From: JADJNY01 sp046349615
GTDB taxonomy: Bacteria; Planctomycetota; UBA1135; GCA-002686595
Assembly (NCBI GenBank): GCA_046349615.1
Contig: JAXMBZ010000009.1
Span: 62,001-126,000 of the forward strand
Direction: 5' to 3'
DNA length: 64,000 bases
Each line of letters begins with the position of its first letter. Positions within the stretch are counted from its first letter, which is position 1. A program made the translations under genes and the position numbers. Under the pieces are notes generated by a model. That model was not told where the DNA came from, ran no database searches, and saw only the letters and a list, made by a program, of their open reading frames with translations. Shown here in pieces: positions 32,985 to 42,244 of the stretch.

Positions 32985-34136
32985 ATGAACGCAGAGGGCC
33001 AAGACGGGCGCACGTCCCTCCTCGAGCTCGCCCGCGTGTTCCTGCGCCTGGGCGTCACGGCGTTCGGCGGGCCCGCGGCGCACGTCGGGCTCATGCAGGC
33101 GGAGTTCGTCGAGCGCCGACGCTGGCTCGACGAGGAGCGCTTCCTCGACCTCGTCGCCGCCGCGAACTTGATTCCCGGGCCGAACTCGACGGAGGTCGCG
33201 CTCCACGTCGGTTGGTCGCGGCGGCGTTGGAGCGGGCTCCTCGTCGCGGGGCTCGCGTTCGTCGCGCCGGCGGTGCTCCTGACGGGACTGCTCGCCGCGG
33301 CGTACGTTCGGTACGGAGCGCTGCCCGAGGTGCGCTGGGTGTTCTACGGCATCGCGCCGGTCGTGCTCGCGATCGTCGCGCACGCGCTGTGGAAGCTCGT
33401 CCCCCGCGCGGCGCGGACGAACGGGCTGCGCGTGCTCGGCGTCGCGGCGCTCGTCGCGTGCGCGTTCGGCGCGCACGAGCTCGCGGTGCTCTTCGGCGCC
33501 GGGATCGTCGCGTGGATCGCGCGCGGCGCCGTCGCGCGGAGGGACGCGCATGCACTCCTCCCGCTCGTCCTTCCGACGTCGGCGGGGACGGCGCTCGCGG
33601 CGGCGCCGATCACGCTGCCGTCGATCTTCCTCGTCTTCTGCAAGACGGGCGCGGTGCTCTTCGGGAGCGGCTACGTGCTGCTCGCGTACTTGCGCGCGGA
33701 CCTCGTCGAGCGCCTCGGCTGGATCGGCGAGCGCGAGCTCCTCGACTCGATCGCCGCGGGACAGGTGACGCCGGGCCCGCTGTTCAGCACGGCGACGTTC
33801 CTCGGGTACGTGCTCGACGGTTGGAGCGGCGCGCTCGTCGCGACGATCGGCATCTTCCTCCCCGCGTTCGTCTTCGTCGCCGCGAGCGGGCCGCTCGTGC
33901 CGAAGCTGCGCGCGTCGCCGGCCGCGAGCGCGTTCCTCGACGGCGTGCAGGTCGCGTCGCTCGCGCTGATGGCCGTCGTCGGCTTCGAGCTCGCGCGCGG
34001 CGCGCTCGTCGACGCGACGACGATCGGGATCGGCGTGGCGAGCCTCGTGCTCCTCACGCGCACGCGCGTGAACCCGACGTGGCTCGTGGTCGGCGGCGCG
34101 GCGGTCAGCGTCGCGGCACACCTCGTCGCGCGTTGA
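32985..34136 (+). CDS. chrA: Chromate transporter, ChrA family
   Basis: This 383-residue membrane protein has two homologous halves, as in long-chain CHR family members. The first half starts FLRLGVTAFGGPAAHVGLMQAEFV...LIPGPNSTEVALHVGW. The second has FCKTGAVLFGSGYVLLAYLRADLV...SIAAGQVTPGPLFSTATFLGY. The GGPAAH and PGPNSTE motifs are diagnostic. About ten hydrophobic segments are visible. The family exports chromate by proton exchange; substrate specificity is inferred. A TAGAAC box nine bases upstream of the ATG is a possible -10. The gene converges on a phosphoesterase gene. Confidence 0.93.
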   Translation: MNAEGQDGRTSLLELARVFLRLGVTAFGGPAAHVGLMQAEFVERRRWLDEERFLDLVAAANLIPGPNSTEVALHVGWSRRRWSGLLVAGLAFVAPAVLLTGLLAAAYVRYGALPEVRWVFYGIAPVVLAIVAHALWKLVPRAARTNGLRVLGVAALVACAFGAHELAVLFGAGIVAWIARGAVARRDAHALLPLVLPTSAGTALAAAPITLPSIFLVFCKTGAVLFGSGYVLLAYLRADLVERLGWIGERELLDSIAAGQVTPGPLFSTATFLGYVLDGWSGALVATIGIFLPAFVFVAASGPLVPKLRASPAASAFLDGVQVASLALMAVVGFELARGALVDATTIGIGVASLVLLTRTRVNPTWLVVGGAAVSVAAHLVAR

Positions 34137-34146
34137 GCGCACGAGA

Positions 34147-34205
34147 CCCGCGCGGCGTTCGCTCCACGTCCCGCTCGCGCCGCGCACCCGCGGCGAACGC
34201 GCGGG
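34147..34205. terminator. Bulged hairpin between convergent genes
   Basis: Arms CCCGCGCG...GTTCGC and their complement pair with a small bulge. The hairpin starts ten bases after the chrA stop and reaches the end of the convergent phosphoesterase gene. Confidence 0.45.
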
Positions 34206-34211
34206 AGCGCG

Positions 34212-36347
34212 TCACTTCAGCACGGGCTTGCCGGCCATCTGCGCCGGGCGCGCGACGCCGTAGCGGCGCAGGATCTCGACGGTGAGGTCCTCGAGCCGAT
34301 GCCCCTCGCCCTCGACGACGCCGTTCGTCATCAAGCAGCCGGGCACGACTTCCGGCGCCATCAAGTGGCTCCCGTTGAACGTGCCGCCGAGGTTGTTCTC
34401 GAGCACCTGGTTCGTCACGCGGCCGAGCGACGCCTGGTCGCTGTTGTCGTAGCCCGACGCGTACCCGACGATCAGGTCGGGCGCCTCGCCGGTGCGCGCG
34501 CCGTGGTAGACGTCGCGCGCGAGGTCGCAGCGCACGACGACGCGCTCGCCGTTCTTCGGGTCGACGACGAGCTCGAGCTTCTGCTTCAGCTCGCGCAGGA
34601 GCGCGTCCGCGTCCTTCGACGCGACGATTCCGGGCGTGCCGACGAGCGCGCCGCTCGCGTCGAGACCTTCGCGTCCCGCGAGGTTCAGGTAGAGCCCGTT
34701 GAAGCCCATCCCGTACGCGCGCGTCTTCGACCAGTCGACGTCGCCGAGATCGACCGTGCGGAACTCGGGGTCGTTGCGCGGCTTCTCCTTCGTGAGCCCG
34801 TCCTTCAGCACGAGGTAGCCGTTCTCCCAGAGCCACGTGTTGAGCGAGAACTTGCGGTAGTACGGCGCGAACCCGTGGTCGCTCATCACGAGGAGCAGCG
34901 TGTCCGCGGGCATGCGCTCCATCACGCGCCCGAGGATCGGATCCATCTGCAGGTAGAGGTCGTCGAGGACGTCCTTCCACGTGCTGCCCGCGCGCTTCGA
35001 CCAGCGCGACGAATCCTGCTCCGCGAACTCCGCGTCGTGGTGCGGGTGCTTCGCGTCGGCGTGCCGCCACATCATGTGGCTGCAGAGGTCGACGCCCGAG
35101 AAGTAGAAGAAGAGGAAGCCGCCGTCGGGCTTCGCGCGCCAGCGGTCGAGCGCGAAGTCGAGCATGCGCACGCCTTCGTCGTGGACGAGCTCGGACTGCG
35201 CCATGAACTCCGCGTCCGTCAGCGCGCGATCCTTGAGCGCGTTGACGTCCTCCGGCATGCCCTGGGTGTAGTAGAGCCCGATCTTCTCCGCGACGATCTG
35301 ACTCGCCTTCTTCGGCTCGGAGACCGGCGCGATCGGATCCATCGGGTCGATGTTCACCGGCGAGCAATAGAGCGCGACGAGATCGGGCGCGCTCTCGAGC
35401 GTCTTCAAGTAGAAGCGCACTTCGCCGCCGACGTGGACGGCGTGCGGCACGAGCTCGAAGCTCACGCGCAGGAACGGGCTCCATTCGCCGACGCGCAGCA
35501 GGACGTGCTCTTCGCCGAGTTCGACGACGGCGGCGGGCGCCTTCTCCCCACCGAGGCGCGCGTCCGGATCGAGGTAGATCCGCATCGGCACCGTCGCGTG
35601 CGCTTGATCCTTGCGGAACGGGTTCGCGGGACCTGAGAGCTCCGTGTCGATCACGCCGTCGTACGCGCTCACGGCCTGCACCTTGTCCGCGGGCAGACGC
35701 GCGAGCAGCTCGGGCGCGTTCGTGTAGAGCTTGTACTGTCCGTACGCCGAGTCGATCGCCGGCGTCATCATCCCCGAGAACGACCAACCCTCCGCGGGCT
35801 CGACGGGGAAGTTCGCGGGCATGCGCCAGATGTCGGCGGGCACGCCGTGCTCCGCGAGGATCGTCCAGAACGCCTTGCCGGTGCGATTCGACTCGGAGTC
35901 GCCGCCGATCGGGAAAACCCACGTTTCGCCGAGCGAAACCGAGCTCGCGTGCGACTCCTTCGTCGTCGAGGGCTCGGGGCCGCGCGTCACGGTGCTCCGG
36001 TGGATGAAGTCGAAGATCCCGTGTCCGCCGGGATCCATGCCCGTGATGAAGTTCGACCACGCGACCGGCGACTGCGGCGGGATCGACGTGCCGAGCGAGT
36101 GCAGCCCGCCCTTCGCGATCAGCGCTTGGAAGTTCTTCGTGCGCTCGGGGAAGCGCTGGATCGTCTCCTGCAGGAGCTCAGGATCCATGCCGTCGATGCC
36201 GAGCACGACGACGCGCGGATGCTTCGACGGCGCAACCGGCGCGTCCGCGTTCGCGGACTTCTCCTCGCCGCCCCACGGGATCGCGGGCAGGAGGAACGCC
36301 GCGAGCACCGCGAGCGCCGGCCACACCGTCCAACGCGGGAGCCTCAT
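34212..36347 (-). CDS. Alkaline-phosphatase-superfamily phosphoesterase, exported
   Basis: This 711-residue protein has an N-terminal hydrophobic export segment (WPALAVLAAFLLPAIPW). A type I phosphodiesterase/nucleotide pyrophosphatase domain follows. VVVLGIDGMDP is the metal-binding Asp block, QSPVAWSNFITG carries the presumed nucleophile region, and MSDHGFAPYYRKFSLNTWL is the second metal block. Another metal His lies in the FSGVDLCSHMMWRH region. It probably hydrolyses a phosphate diester or transfers a phospho-group in the periplasm; the substrate is unknown. It is a paralog of the gene just upstream, sharing the same order of motifs. Confidence 0.85.
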   Translation of the reverse strand: MRLPRWTVWPALAVLAAFLLPAIPWGGEEKSANADAPVAPSKHPRVVVLGIDGMDPELLQETIQRFPERTKNFQALIAKGGLHSLGTSIPPQSPVAWSNFITGMDPGGHGIFDFIHRSTVTRGPEPSTTKESHASSVSLGETWVFPIGGDSESNRTGKAFWTILAEHGVPADIWRMPANFPVEPAEGWSFSGMMTPAIDSAYGQYKLYTNAPELLARLPADKVQAVSAYDGVIDTELSGPANPFRKDQAHATVPMRIYLDPDARLGGEKAPAAVVELGEEHVLLRVGEWSPFLRVSFELVPHAVHVGGEVRFYLKTLESAPDLVALYCSPVNIDPMDPIAPVSEPKKASQIVAEKIGLYYTQGMPEDVNALKDRALTDAEFMAQSELVHDEGVRMLDFALDRWRAKPDGGFLFFYFSGVDLCSHMMWRHADAKHPHHDAEFAEQDSSRWSKRAGSTWKDVLDDLYLQMDPILGRVMERMPADTLLLVMSDHGFAPYYRKFSLNTWLWENGYLVLKDGLTKEKPRNDPEFRTVDLGDVDWSKTRAYGMGFNGLYLNLAGREGLDASGALVGTPGIVASKDADALLRELKQKLELVVDPKNGERVVVRCDLARDVYHGARTGEAPDLIVGYASGYDNSDQASLGRVTNQVLENNLGGTFNGSHLMAPEVVPGCLMTNGVVEGEGHRLEDLTVEILRRYGVARPAQMAGKPVLK

Positions 36348-36491
36348 CGACGCACCTCGCGGCGGGCGCGCGATCCACGAACGGGCTCTGCGAGATCGTC
36401 CATCACGACCGGAGAGGATGCGTCGCGAACGTGCATGCGTCGAGGGCGGAGCCGGTGTGCGTCACGAAAGACCACTCGTCGAGGGCGGAGC

Positions 36492-38696
36492 TCAGCCACG
36501 GGTCGTGCTCTTCGGTTTCGACGGCAGCTCGACCTTGCGCGTCGCGCCGTCGACGAAGAGCGGACGGCCTTGCATGTACGGCGGGATCGCGACGCCGAAG
36601 AGGTCGAGCACCGTCGGCGCCATGTCGATCAGCGCGGGCTCGTCCGTCGCGATCTTCCGGTTGCACCAGAACACGCCGGGCACGAGCCGCGGGTCGACGC
36701 AGTGGTCGCCCGACCACGAGCGCGTGTTGTCGGAGAAGACCTCGGTCGTCACCGAGCCCGTCGCGCAGTCCCACGAGTGGCGGAAGCCCTTGTGGTAGCC
36801 GATCAAGAGCTCCGGCGCCGCGTCCGCGTACGGACCGTGGTGCTGCTCGCGCGTCAGGAACACCTCGTGGATCACGGGCTCGCCCGTCGCGGGATCGCGC
36901 AGCGCCTCGAGCTTCGTCTTGAGCTCGCGGCAGAGCGCGTCGAGCTCCGGTCCCTTCTCGACGATGCCGTGCTTCTCGCGCCCCTTGCGGTTCACGAAGA
37001 CGCCGGTGAGGCCGAGCGTGAACGCCTTCGTGCGCGACCAGTCGACGTGCGCGAACCAGTCGGGCGACGTCTCGTGGCCTTCCTTCAAGAAGAGGTAGCC
37101 GTTCTCCTTGAGCCACGTGTTCAGGTTCACGCCGCGGCGGAAGTTCGTGAAGCCGTGGTCGCTGATCACCATCAGCACGGTATCCGGATCGTCGCCGAGC
37201 TTCGCGCGGAGCTCGCCGACGAGCTCGTCCATCTTCGCGTAGGTGTCGGGGAGGACGCTCTTCCAGCGCTCGACTTCCTTGCCCGCGTTCGCGGGGTGCG
37301 TCGGGTCGAGCGTGCGATAGAACATGTGGCTGATGCGGTCGCTCGTGTCGAAGACGCAGGTGACGAAGCCCTTCTTCGTCTTGTCGAGCGCATCCCAGAG
37401 GTGCTTCTTGCGCTCCTCGAAGATCAGCCAGGACTGCTTGAGGAACGCCTCCTCGTCGATGACGCGCTCGTTGAGCGCCCACGTGTCCTCCGCGAGCCCG
37501 AGCGTCGCGAAGCGGCCCTGCGACTTCGCGAGGTAGATCGAGTACACGAACGGGTGGCTGATCGGCATCACCGGCGCCGCCGGATCGATGTTGATCGGCG
37601 TGACGTAGAGGTCGAGGTCCTTCCCGTCCCAGCCTTGCACGTAGAAGCGCACGATGCCCGTGACGCCGTGGCCGAAGTCGGCGACGAGCCAGGGCGTGTA
37701 CTCCTTCGCGGCGACGGTGACGCGCTCCGTGCCGAGCGTGAACGCGAACTCGGGCTTCGCTTCGCGATGCGTGAGCTGCGTGCTCGGGAGCTCGACCGTG
37801 AACGGACAGCGCATCGACTCGCCGTCCGCGCCGCGCGGCCCGATCAGGTTCGACTCGACCTTTCCGCCGCGGATGGCGACCTGGAACTGCTGCCCGCCGA
37901 TGCGCGTTCCCTTCGGCCGTTCGCGCGTCGAGTAGAACGAGAACGAGCCCTGCGTCCCCTGCAGGTCCGGCACGCACATGCCGCTGAGCAGCGTTCCGTT
38001 CTTGAACGGCTGCGGCGGGAACGTGATCGGCACGCGCTGGATCGTCGACCACACGCGGCTCTCGCCGAGCAGCTTCCAGAACGGCTGGCTCTTCTGGAGC
38101 AGGCGGTACACCGCGCGCGTGCCGAACGGGACCTCCGCGAAGCCGAGGTTGAGCGTCTTCTGCGCCGTGTACGTCTCGCTCGACGACAGGATGGGCGCGT
38201 ACGAGCACGGATCGCGCGTGAGGAAGTCGTAGATGTTGTGGCGCGACGCGTCGACGCCGGTCGCGAACGTCGACCACGCGACGGGCGAGATCGACGGGCA
38301 CGCGGTGTCGAGGTCGTGGAAGCACCCGCTCTCCGCGAGCGCCTTCAGGTTCGGCATGCGCCCTTCGGCCGTGAACTTCCGCGCGAGGCCGGGATCGAAA
38401 CCGTCGAGGCCGAGCACGACGACGCGCTTCGCCTTGCCCTTGCCGCGCCGCGCGGGGACGACGAGCCGGTACGCCGCCTTGAACGGCCAGATCAGGATGA
38501 TCCCGAGCGCCATCAAGAACGTGCCGACGAGCACGAGCAGCGAACCGCCGACCGCGAGCCCCGCGCCGGGCCCGATGTAGGCGAGCGCCGGCCGCGCGAG
38601 GAGCACGAGGACGAGGGCGGTGAAGAGGCTCGACTTGAGGCGCGCGGACATGCGGTGGAGGGTGGCGAAGCGTTCGGGGCGGCTCGGGCGCTCCAT
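36492..38696 (-). CDS. Alkaline-phosphatase-superfamily phosphoesterase with N-terminal membrane helices
   Basis: This 734-residue protein (719 from a second ATG at 38651, which fits a signal better) has two hydrophobic segments (LFTALVLVLLARPALAY and GSLLVLVGTFLMALGIILIW). The domain of the nucleotide pyrophosphatase/phosphodiesterase type then has VVVLGLDGFDP, SISPVAWSTFATG, FDTSDRISHMFYR and VISDHGFTNFRRGVNLNTWL. It is a paralog of the neighbouring phosphoesterase. The pair sits on one strand, 144 bases apart. Both probably act on an envelope substrate. The start choice is uncertain. Confidence 0.85.
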   Translation of the reverse strand: MERPSRPERFATLHRMSARLKSSLFTALVLVLLARPALAYIGPGAGLAVGGSLLVLVGTFLMALGIILIWPFKAAYRLVVPARRGKGKAKRVVVLGLDGFDPGLARKFTAEGRMPNLKALAESGCFHDLDTACPSISPVAWSTFATGVDASRHNIYDFLTRDPCSYAPILSSSETYTAQKTLNLGFAEVPFGTRAVYRLLQKSQPFWKLLGESRVWSTIQRVPITFPPQPFKNGTLLSGMCVPDLQGTQGSFSFYSTRERPKGTRIGGQQFQVAIRGGKVESNLIGPRGADGESMRCPFTVELPSTQLTHREAKPEFAFTLGTERVTVAAKEYTPWLVADFGHGVTGIVRFYVQGWDGKDLDLYVTPINIDPAAPVMPISHPFVYSIYLAKSQGRFATLGLAEDTWALNERVIDEEAFLKQSWLIFEERKKHLWDALDKTKKGFVTCVFDTSDRISHMFYRTLDPTHPANAGKEVERWKSVLPDTYAKMDELVGELRAKLGDDPDTVLMVISDHGFTNFRRGVNLNTWLKENGYLFLKEGHETSPDWFAHVDWSRTKAFTLGLTGVFVNRKGREKHGIVEKGPELDALCRELKTKLEALRDPATGEPVIHEVFLTREQHHGPYADAAPELLIGYHKGFRHSWDCATGSVTTEVFSDNTRSWSGDHCVDPRLVPGVFWCNRKIATDEPALIDMAPTVLDLFGVAIPPYMQGRPLFVDGATRKVELPSKPKSTTRG

Positions 38697-39212
38697 CGTC
38701 CATTCCGCGAGCCTTCTGGAGCGGTCGACGGCGGCGCCGAGTCGAGAAGTCTACCCCGAGCGCCCCGAGATCTCCGAGCGAGCCTGCCGCTCGCGCCGAT
38801 CGCCCCGGCCGACCCGGAGCGCGCGCTCTCTCCTCGAACCGGGCGCCGCGCTCGCTCCCCGGACTGGGCGCCGCGCGCACTTCTCGAACCAGGCGCCGCG
38901 CGCACTCCCCGAACCTGGCGCCGCGCGCGCTCCCGCGCCGGAGCTGCACGCCCGCCGCCACCGACCCCGCGGCCGGACCGAGCCGCACCGCGCCGAAGCC
39001 GTGGACGTCGAGCCGCGGGTGCCCCGAGAGCACGGCGAGGCGCGATCGCGCCGAGCGCGGCCGTTCGCAGCCGAGCCCGCGACCCCGCGGGCCGCCCGCG
39101 CTCGCAGCTCGAGCGCACACCTCCACACGGTGCTTTCACGGGGACCTTTCAGGAGCGCGGCCCGCTCGGGTTGTGATGGAGACGACGCGATCCTGGCCCG
39201 CGTCTCCTTCGC
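38697..39212. other. Non-coding spacer of 516 bases
   Basis: This space separates a minus-strand phosphoesterase from a plus-strand sigma factor. I see no gene with normal composition. Its main content is the tandem repeat at 38829-38934. The sigma gene promoter should lie near 39150-39210, but no clear hexamers stand out. Confidence 0.55.
38829..38934. repeat. Tandem repeat, about 27-base unit, four copies
   Basis: Four imperfect units share the core GGCGCCGCGC, preceded by CGAACC or GGACTG and followed by CGCTCC or CACTTC. The unit length is near 27 bases, so every frame stays open, but no gene is supported here. The position in the divergent spacer upstream of a sigma factor makes a regulatory or slippage-derived origin possible. 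Confidence 0.75.
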
Positions 39213-39812
39213 ATGAACGACCTCCCGGCGCCGCCGCGGATCCTCGGATCCCTCGGCGACGCGCCCCCGCTCCAGGCCGGCACGGATCGCGCCCACGCGA
39301 CCGACGTACGCGCGCTCTTCGAGAGCGAGCGCGACGCGCTCTTCCGCTTCCTCTGGCGCCTGACGGGGAACGCGAGCGATGCGGAGGACCTGCTCCAGGA
39401 GACGTTCCTCGCGGCGTGGCGCAAGCCCGACCGCTTCGCTCCGCGGGAGCACGTCGGCGGCTACCTGCGCCGCACGGCCTTTCGGCTCTTCCTCAATGCA
39501 CGCCGCAAGCACGAGCGCCGCGCCGCGCTCGACCCACGGCCCGTCGAGGCGAGCTGCGAGAGCGCGGAGCGCACCGTCGCGGAGTCGGAGGCGCGTGTCG
39601 AGCTCGCGCGTCGCATCCGCGCTGCGATCGACGCGCTCCCGGAGCCGACGCGCAGCGCGTTCGTGTTGTTTCGATTCGAGGGGCTCCCGTGCGCCGAGAT
39701 CGCGGACCTCCTCGGCCTGACCGTCGACGCCGTCGAGGGGCGTCTCGAGGTCGCCATGCGCGAGCTCGCCGTGCGCCTGCGGCCGCATGCCGACGAGCTC
39801 CCGGAGCTGTGA
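39213..39812 (+). CDS. ECF-type RNA polymerase sigma factor
   Basis: This 199-residue sigma-70 family protein has region 2 (ERDALFRFLWRLTGNASDAEDLLQETFLAAWR in pieces, with the DAEDLLQETF core) and region 4 (LPEPTRSAFVLFRFEGLPCAEIADLLGLTVDAVEGRL), which recognises the -35 box. The N-terminal 30 residues are variable. It is followed, four bases after its stop, by an anti-sigma-like membrane protein, so its activity is presumably controlled by that partner. The group is not recognisable beyond ECF. Confidence 0.93.
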   Translation: MNDLPAPPRILGSLGDAPPLQAGTDRAHATDVRALFESERDALFRFLWRLTGNASDAEDLLQETFLAAWRKPDRFAPREHVGGYLRRTAFRLFLNARRKHERRAALDPRPVEASCESAERTVAESEARVELARRIRAAIDALPEPTRSAFVLFRFEGLPCAEIADLLGLTVDAVEGRLEVAMRELAVRLRPHADELPEL

Positions 39813-39816
39813 ACCG

Positions 39817-40938
39817 ATGAACACCCCCATCCTCACCGACCGGCTCCGCGCCTACCTGGACGGCGCGCTCGACGAGCGCGGACGAGCGGACATCGAGCGC
39901 GATCCCGCGCTCGTCGAGCGGGTGCGGACGATGCAGGCCGCGTTCGCGGGCACGGACGCGCTCGACGCAGCGGCACCGACTCCGCGCACGACCTTCGAGG
40001 CGCTCGCGACGCGGCGCGCGCGCGAGGACCGACGGCGCTTCGTCCGCCGCGCCGCGGCCGCGGCGGTCCTCGCGTTCGCGATCGGTTGGTGTGCGTGGCG
40101 CGCGCTCGGCCCCGTGGACGCAGGCGTGGTCGAGCTCGAAACGCTCCCCCTCGAGCTCCACGACGTCGCCGAACCGCCGCGCGTGCCCGAGCTGCTCGCG
40201 GACTACGCGCCCGTCCGCGACGGCCGCGTGCAGTTCCTGCGCTCGCTCGACGACGCGCGCGCGGTCGCTGCCGCGGTCGGGCGCCCGGTGCTCCTGTTCG
40301 GCTTCGTCGAGGGCTGTCCGTGGTGCTCCGAGCTGCAAGGAGGCCCATTCCTCGACCCGCGATTCCAAGCGCTCGCCGAGCGCACGGTGCCGGTCGCGAT
40401 CGACCTGCTCGCGGTCGACGACGCGCTCTCCGCGCCGCTCTTCGAGCGCGGATATCCCGTGCTCGAGCTCCAGGACGCGAGCGGCGCGACGGAGCTCGTG
40501 CTCTCGGGTCCGCCGGGCACCGTCGATCTCGTGCGCGGGTTGACGCGCGGACTCGAGCGCTCCGAGCAAGGAAAACCGGCCCTGGCGTGGACGGAGGCGA
40601 ACGACCTGGCACGCAAACTCGTCTCGTCTTCGTTCGCGGAACGCCAGGGCCGGCTCTCGACCGCGTGGACGCTCTTCGACGAGCTCGCACGGCGCGGCGG
40701 CGAGCTCGCGCTCGGCGCTCAGGGTCGCGCCGGGCTCGCGCGGATCGCCGCGGACGCGCGACGGGAGCTCGCCGATGCGCTCGCACGCTCCGAGACCGAC
40801 GTGCGGACGGCCGGCCGCGCGCTCGAGGCGCTCGAGGAGCGATGCGCGGGGACTCCGCTCCAGCGCGACGTCCGAAGCGTGCTCGACGCGCTCCGCACCT
40901 CGGGCCGCGCGCCGGAGCTGCGTGCGCACGGCTCGTGA
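39817..40938 (+). CDS. Anti-sigma-like membrane protein fused to a thioredoxin-like domain
   Basis: This 373-residue protein begins with LTDRLRAYLDGALDERGRADIERDPALVERV, the shape of an anti-sigma N-terminus, but without the His-Cys zinc ligands. A membrane helix follows (about 79-95). The periplasmic part has a thioredoxin-like domain from about 135, with the active-site-like motif EGCPWC (Cys167 and Cys170) and a cis-Pro in GYPVLEL (Pro214). The last 120 residues are helical. The four-base spacing to the ECF sigma gene indicates an operon. The architecture suggests that a periplasmic redox or disulfide signal controls the sigma factor; this is inferred. Confidence 0.8.
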   Translation: MNTPILTDRLRAYLDGALDERGRADIERDPALVERVRTMQAAFAGTDALDAAAPTPRTTFEALATRRAREDRRRFVRRAAAAAVLAFAIGWCAWRALGPVDAGVVELETLPLELHDVAEPPRVPELLADYAPVRDGRVQFLRSLDDARAVAAAVGRPVLLFGFVEGCPWCSELQGGPFLDPRFQALAERTVPVAIDLLAVDDALSAPLFERGYPVLELQDASGATELVLSGPPGTVDLVRGLTRGLERSEQGKPALAWTEANDLARKLVSSSFAERQGRLSTAWTLFDELARRGGELALGAQGRAGLARIAADARRELADALARSETDVRTAGRALEALEERCAGTPLQRDVRSVLDALRTSGRAPELRAHGS

Positions 40939-41047
40939 CGTCGCGCACCGCGTGAGCCGGCTCCTTACGGAGCTCGATCAGGAGCGAGCGCGGTTCGGCG
41001 CGTCGACGTCTGCGTGGGCAGTCTGGCCCACGATCACGGAGACGATG

Positions 41048-41260
41048 ATGAAGACGATGACCCTGCTGTCCGCTCTGGTCGCGCTCGCACTGCCCGTGCT
41101 CGCGGAGAAGTCCTCTCAGGGCTTCCGCTGCGAGAACGAGTGCCCGCTCGCCCAGCAAGCGAACCTCCATCGGTCCTACGGCTCGGAGGCGTTGCTGGCT
41201 TCGGCCGGCGCACGCGTCGAGCTCACGGCACGTGTGGAGCGGAGCCTGGCGCGGATCTGA
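41048..41260 (+). CDS. Small secreted protein, 70 residues
   Basis: The protein starts with a signal peptide (MKTMTLLSALVALALPVLAE), preceded by a GGAGA Shine-Dalgarno-like sequence; an ATG one codon upstream is also possible. The mature part is about 50 residues and contains two Cys (FRCENECPLA). I do not recognise it. It lies between the anti-sigma fusion and a TPR protein on the same strand, so it may be under control of the same sigma factor. Confidence 0.55.
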   Translation: MKTMTLLSALVALALPVLAEKSSQGFRCENECPLAQQANLHRSYGSEALLASAGARVELTARVERSLARI

Positions 41261-41349
41261 TCCGCGTCCGGCGGGCCCCCGTCGGGCCGGCGTCGAGACA
41301 ACGTCAGCACTCGGCGCCGGCCCGTTTCTCCCGCATCGCAGAGGTTTCC

Positions 41350-42219
41350 ATGTCCACGACCACACGCTTCCTCTCCGTCCTCACCGCGTTCGCGCTCTCG
41401 TGCGCGACGCTCCACGCGCAGAGCGCCGACGCCGCGCTCGACGCATTCCGCGCCGGCGCGTGGACGAAGGTCCTCGACGCCGTGAAAGCCGTGCCCGCCG
41501 ACGCCGCGGACCGACCGAAGGCGCTCTATCTCGAGGGCGAGACGTACCTCGTCGTCGCACGGCCCGACCTCGCCGAGGCGAGCTTCCGCGCCGTGCTCGC
41601 CGCGCGGCCGGAGGCCGAGCCCGCGAAGCTCGGACTCGGACGCGCGCTCTGCGCGAAGGGCGAGCTCGCCGAAGCGGAGACGATCCTCACCGCGCTCGCG
41701 ACGAATGCGGCGAAGGACGCGAACGTGAAGCTCGCGCTCGGCGAGCTCCGCGCGAAGCAGAAGAAGGACGACCTCGCCAAGAAGGCCTTCGCCGAGGCGT
41801 GGACGCTCGAGCCGAAGAGCGCCGAGGTCGCGCGCGCGTACTGCGCGTTCCTCTGGAGCACGGACGACGATGCCGGCGCGAAGCGAGTCGTCGACGCGCT
41901 CGCGAAGGCGCAGCCCAAGCACGCGATGGTGCCGTTCCTCCAAGCGCTCGGCTTCGAGCGCGCGAACGAGCCCGCGAAGGCGATCGAGGCGTACGAGAAG
42001 GCGCTCGCGCTCGACGCGTCGTTCCTGGACGCGCACAAGAACCTCGCGATCCTCTGCCACACGCGCAACCCGCTCTACACCGACGAGGTGCGCACGAAGA
42101 AAGCGCTCGAGCATTACGCGAAGTACTTCGAGCTCGGCGGCCAGGACAAGGAGCTCGAGTCGAGCTACGCCCAGTTCAAGGCGTTCATGGACGAGTACCT
42201 CGGCAAGAAGCCGAAGTAG
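41350..42219 (+). CDS. Exported TPR protein
   Basis: This 289-residue protein has a signal peptide (MSTTTRFLSVLTAFALSCATLHAQ) and about six TPR-like helix pairs. Examples are LAEASFRAVLAARPEAEPAKLGLGRA and PAKAIEAYEKALALDASFLDAHKNLA. The C-terminal TRNPLYTDEVRTKKALEHYAKYFEL resembles the last TPR of gene-dosage or assembly-type proteins, but no specific partner is known. AGAGG precedes the ATG. A rho-independent terminator follows 25 bases after the stop. Confidence 0.85.
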   Translation: MSTTTRFLSVLTAFALSCATLHAQSADAALDAFRAGAWTKVLDAVKAVPADAADRPKALYLEGETYLVVARPDLAEASFRAVLAARPEAEPAKLGLGRALCAKGELAEAETILTALATNAAKDANVKLALGELRAKQKKDDLAKKAFAEAWTLEPKSAEVARAYCAFLWSTDDDAGAKRVVDALAKAQPKHAMVPFLQALGFERANEPAKAIEAYEKALALDASFLDAHKNLAILCHTRNPLYTDEVRTKKALEHYAKYFELGGQDKELESSYAQFKAFMDEYLGKKPK

Positions 42220-42244
42220 TCGCGCTCGCATCCGATCACGTCGT

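Noticed and set aside
35847..39176. Open frame of about 1,109 codons on the plus strand opposite the phosphoesterase pair
   Set aside because: It is Arg/Val/Glu-rich without any domain, while the minus strand has two genes with clear catalytic blocks.
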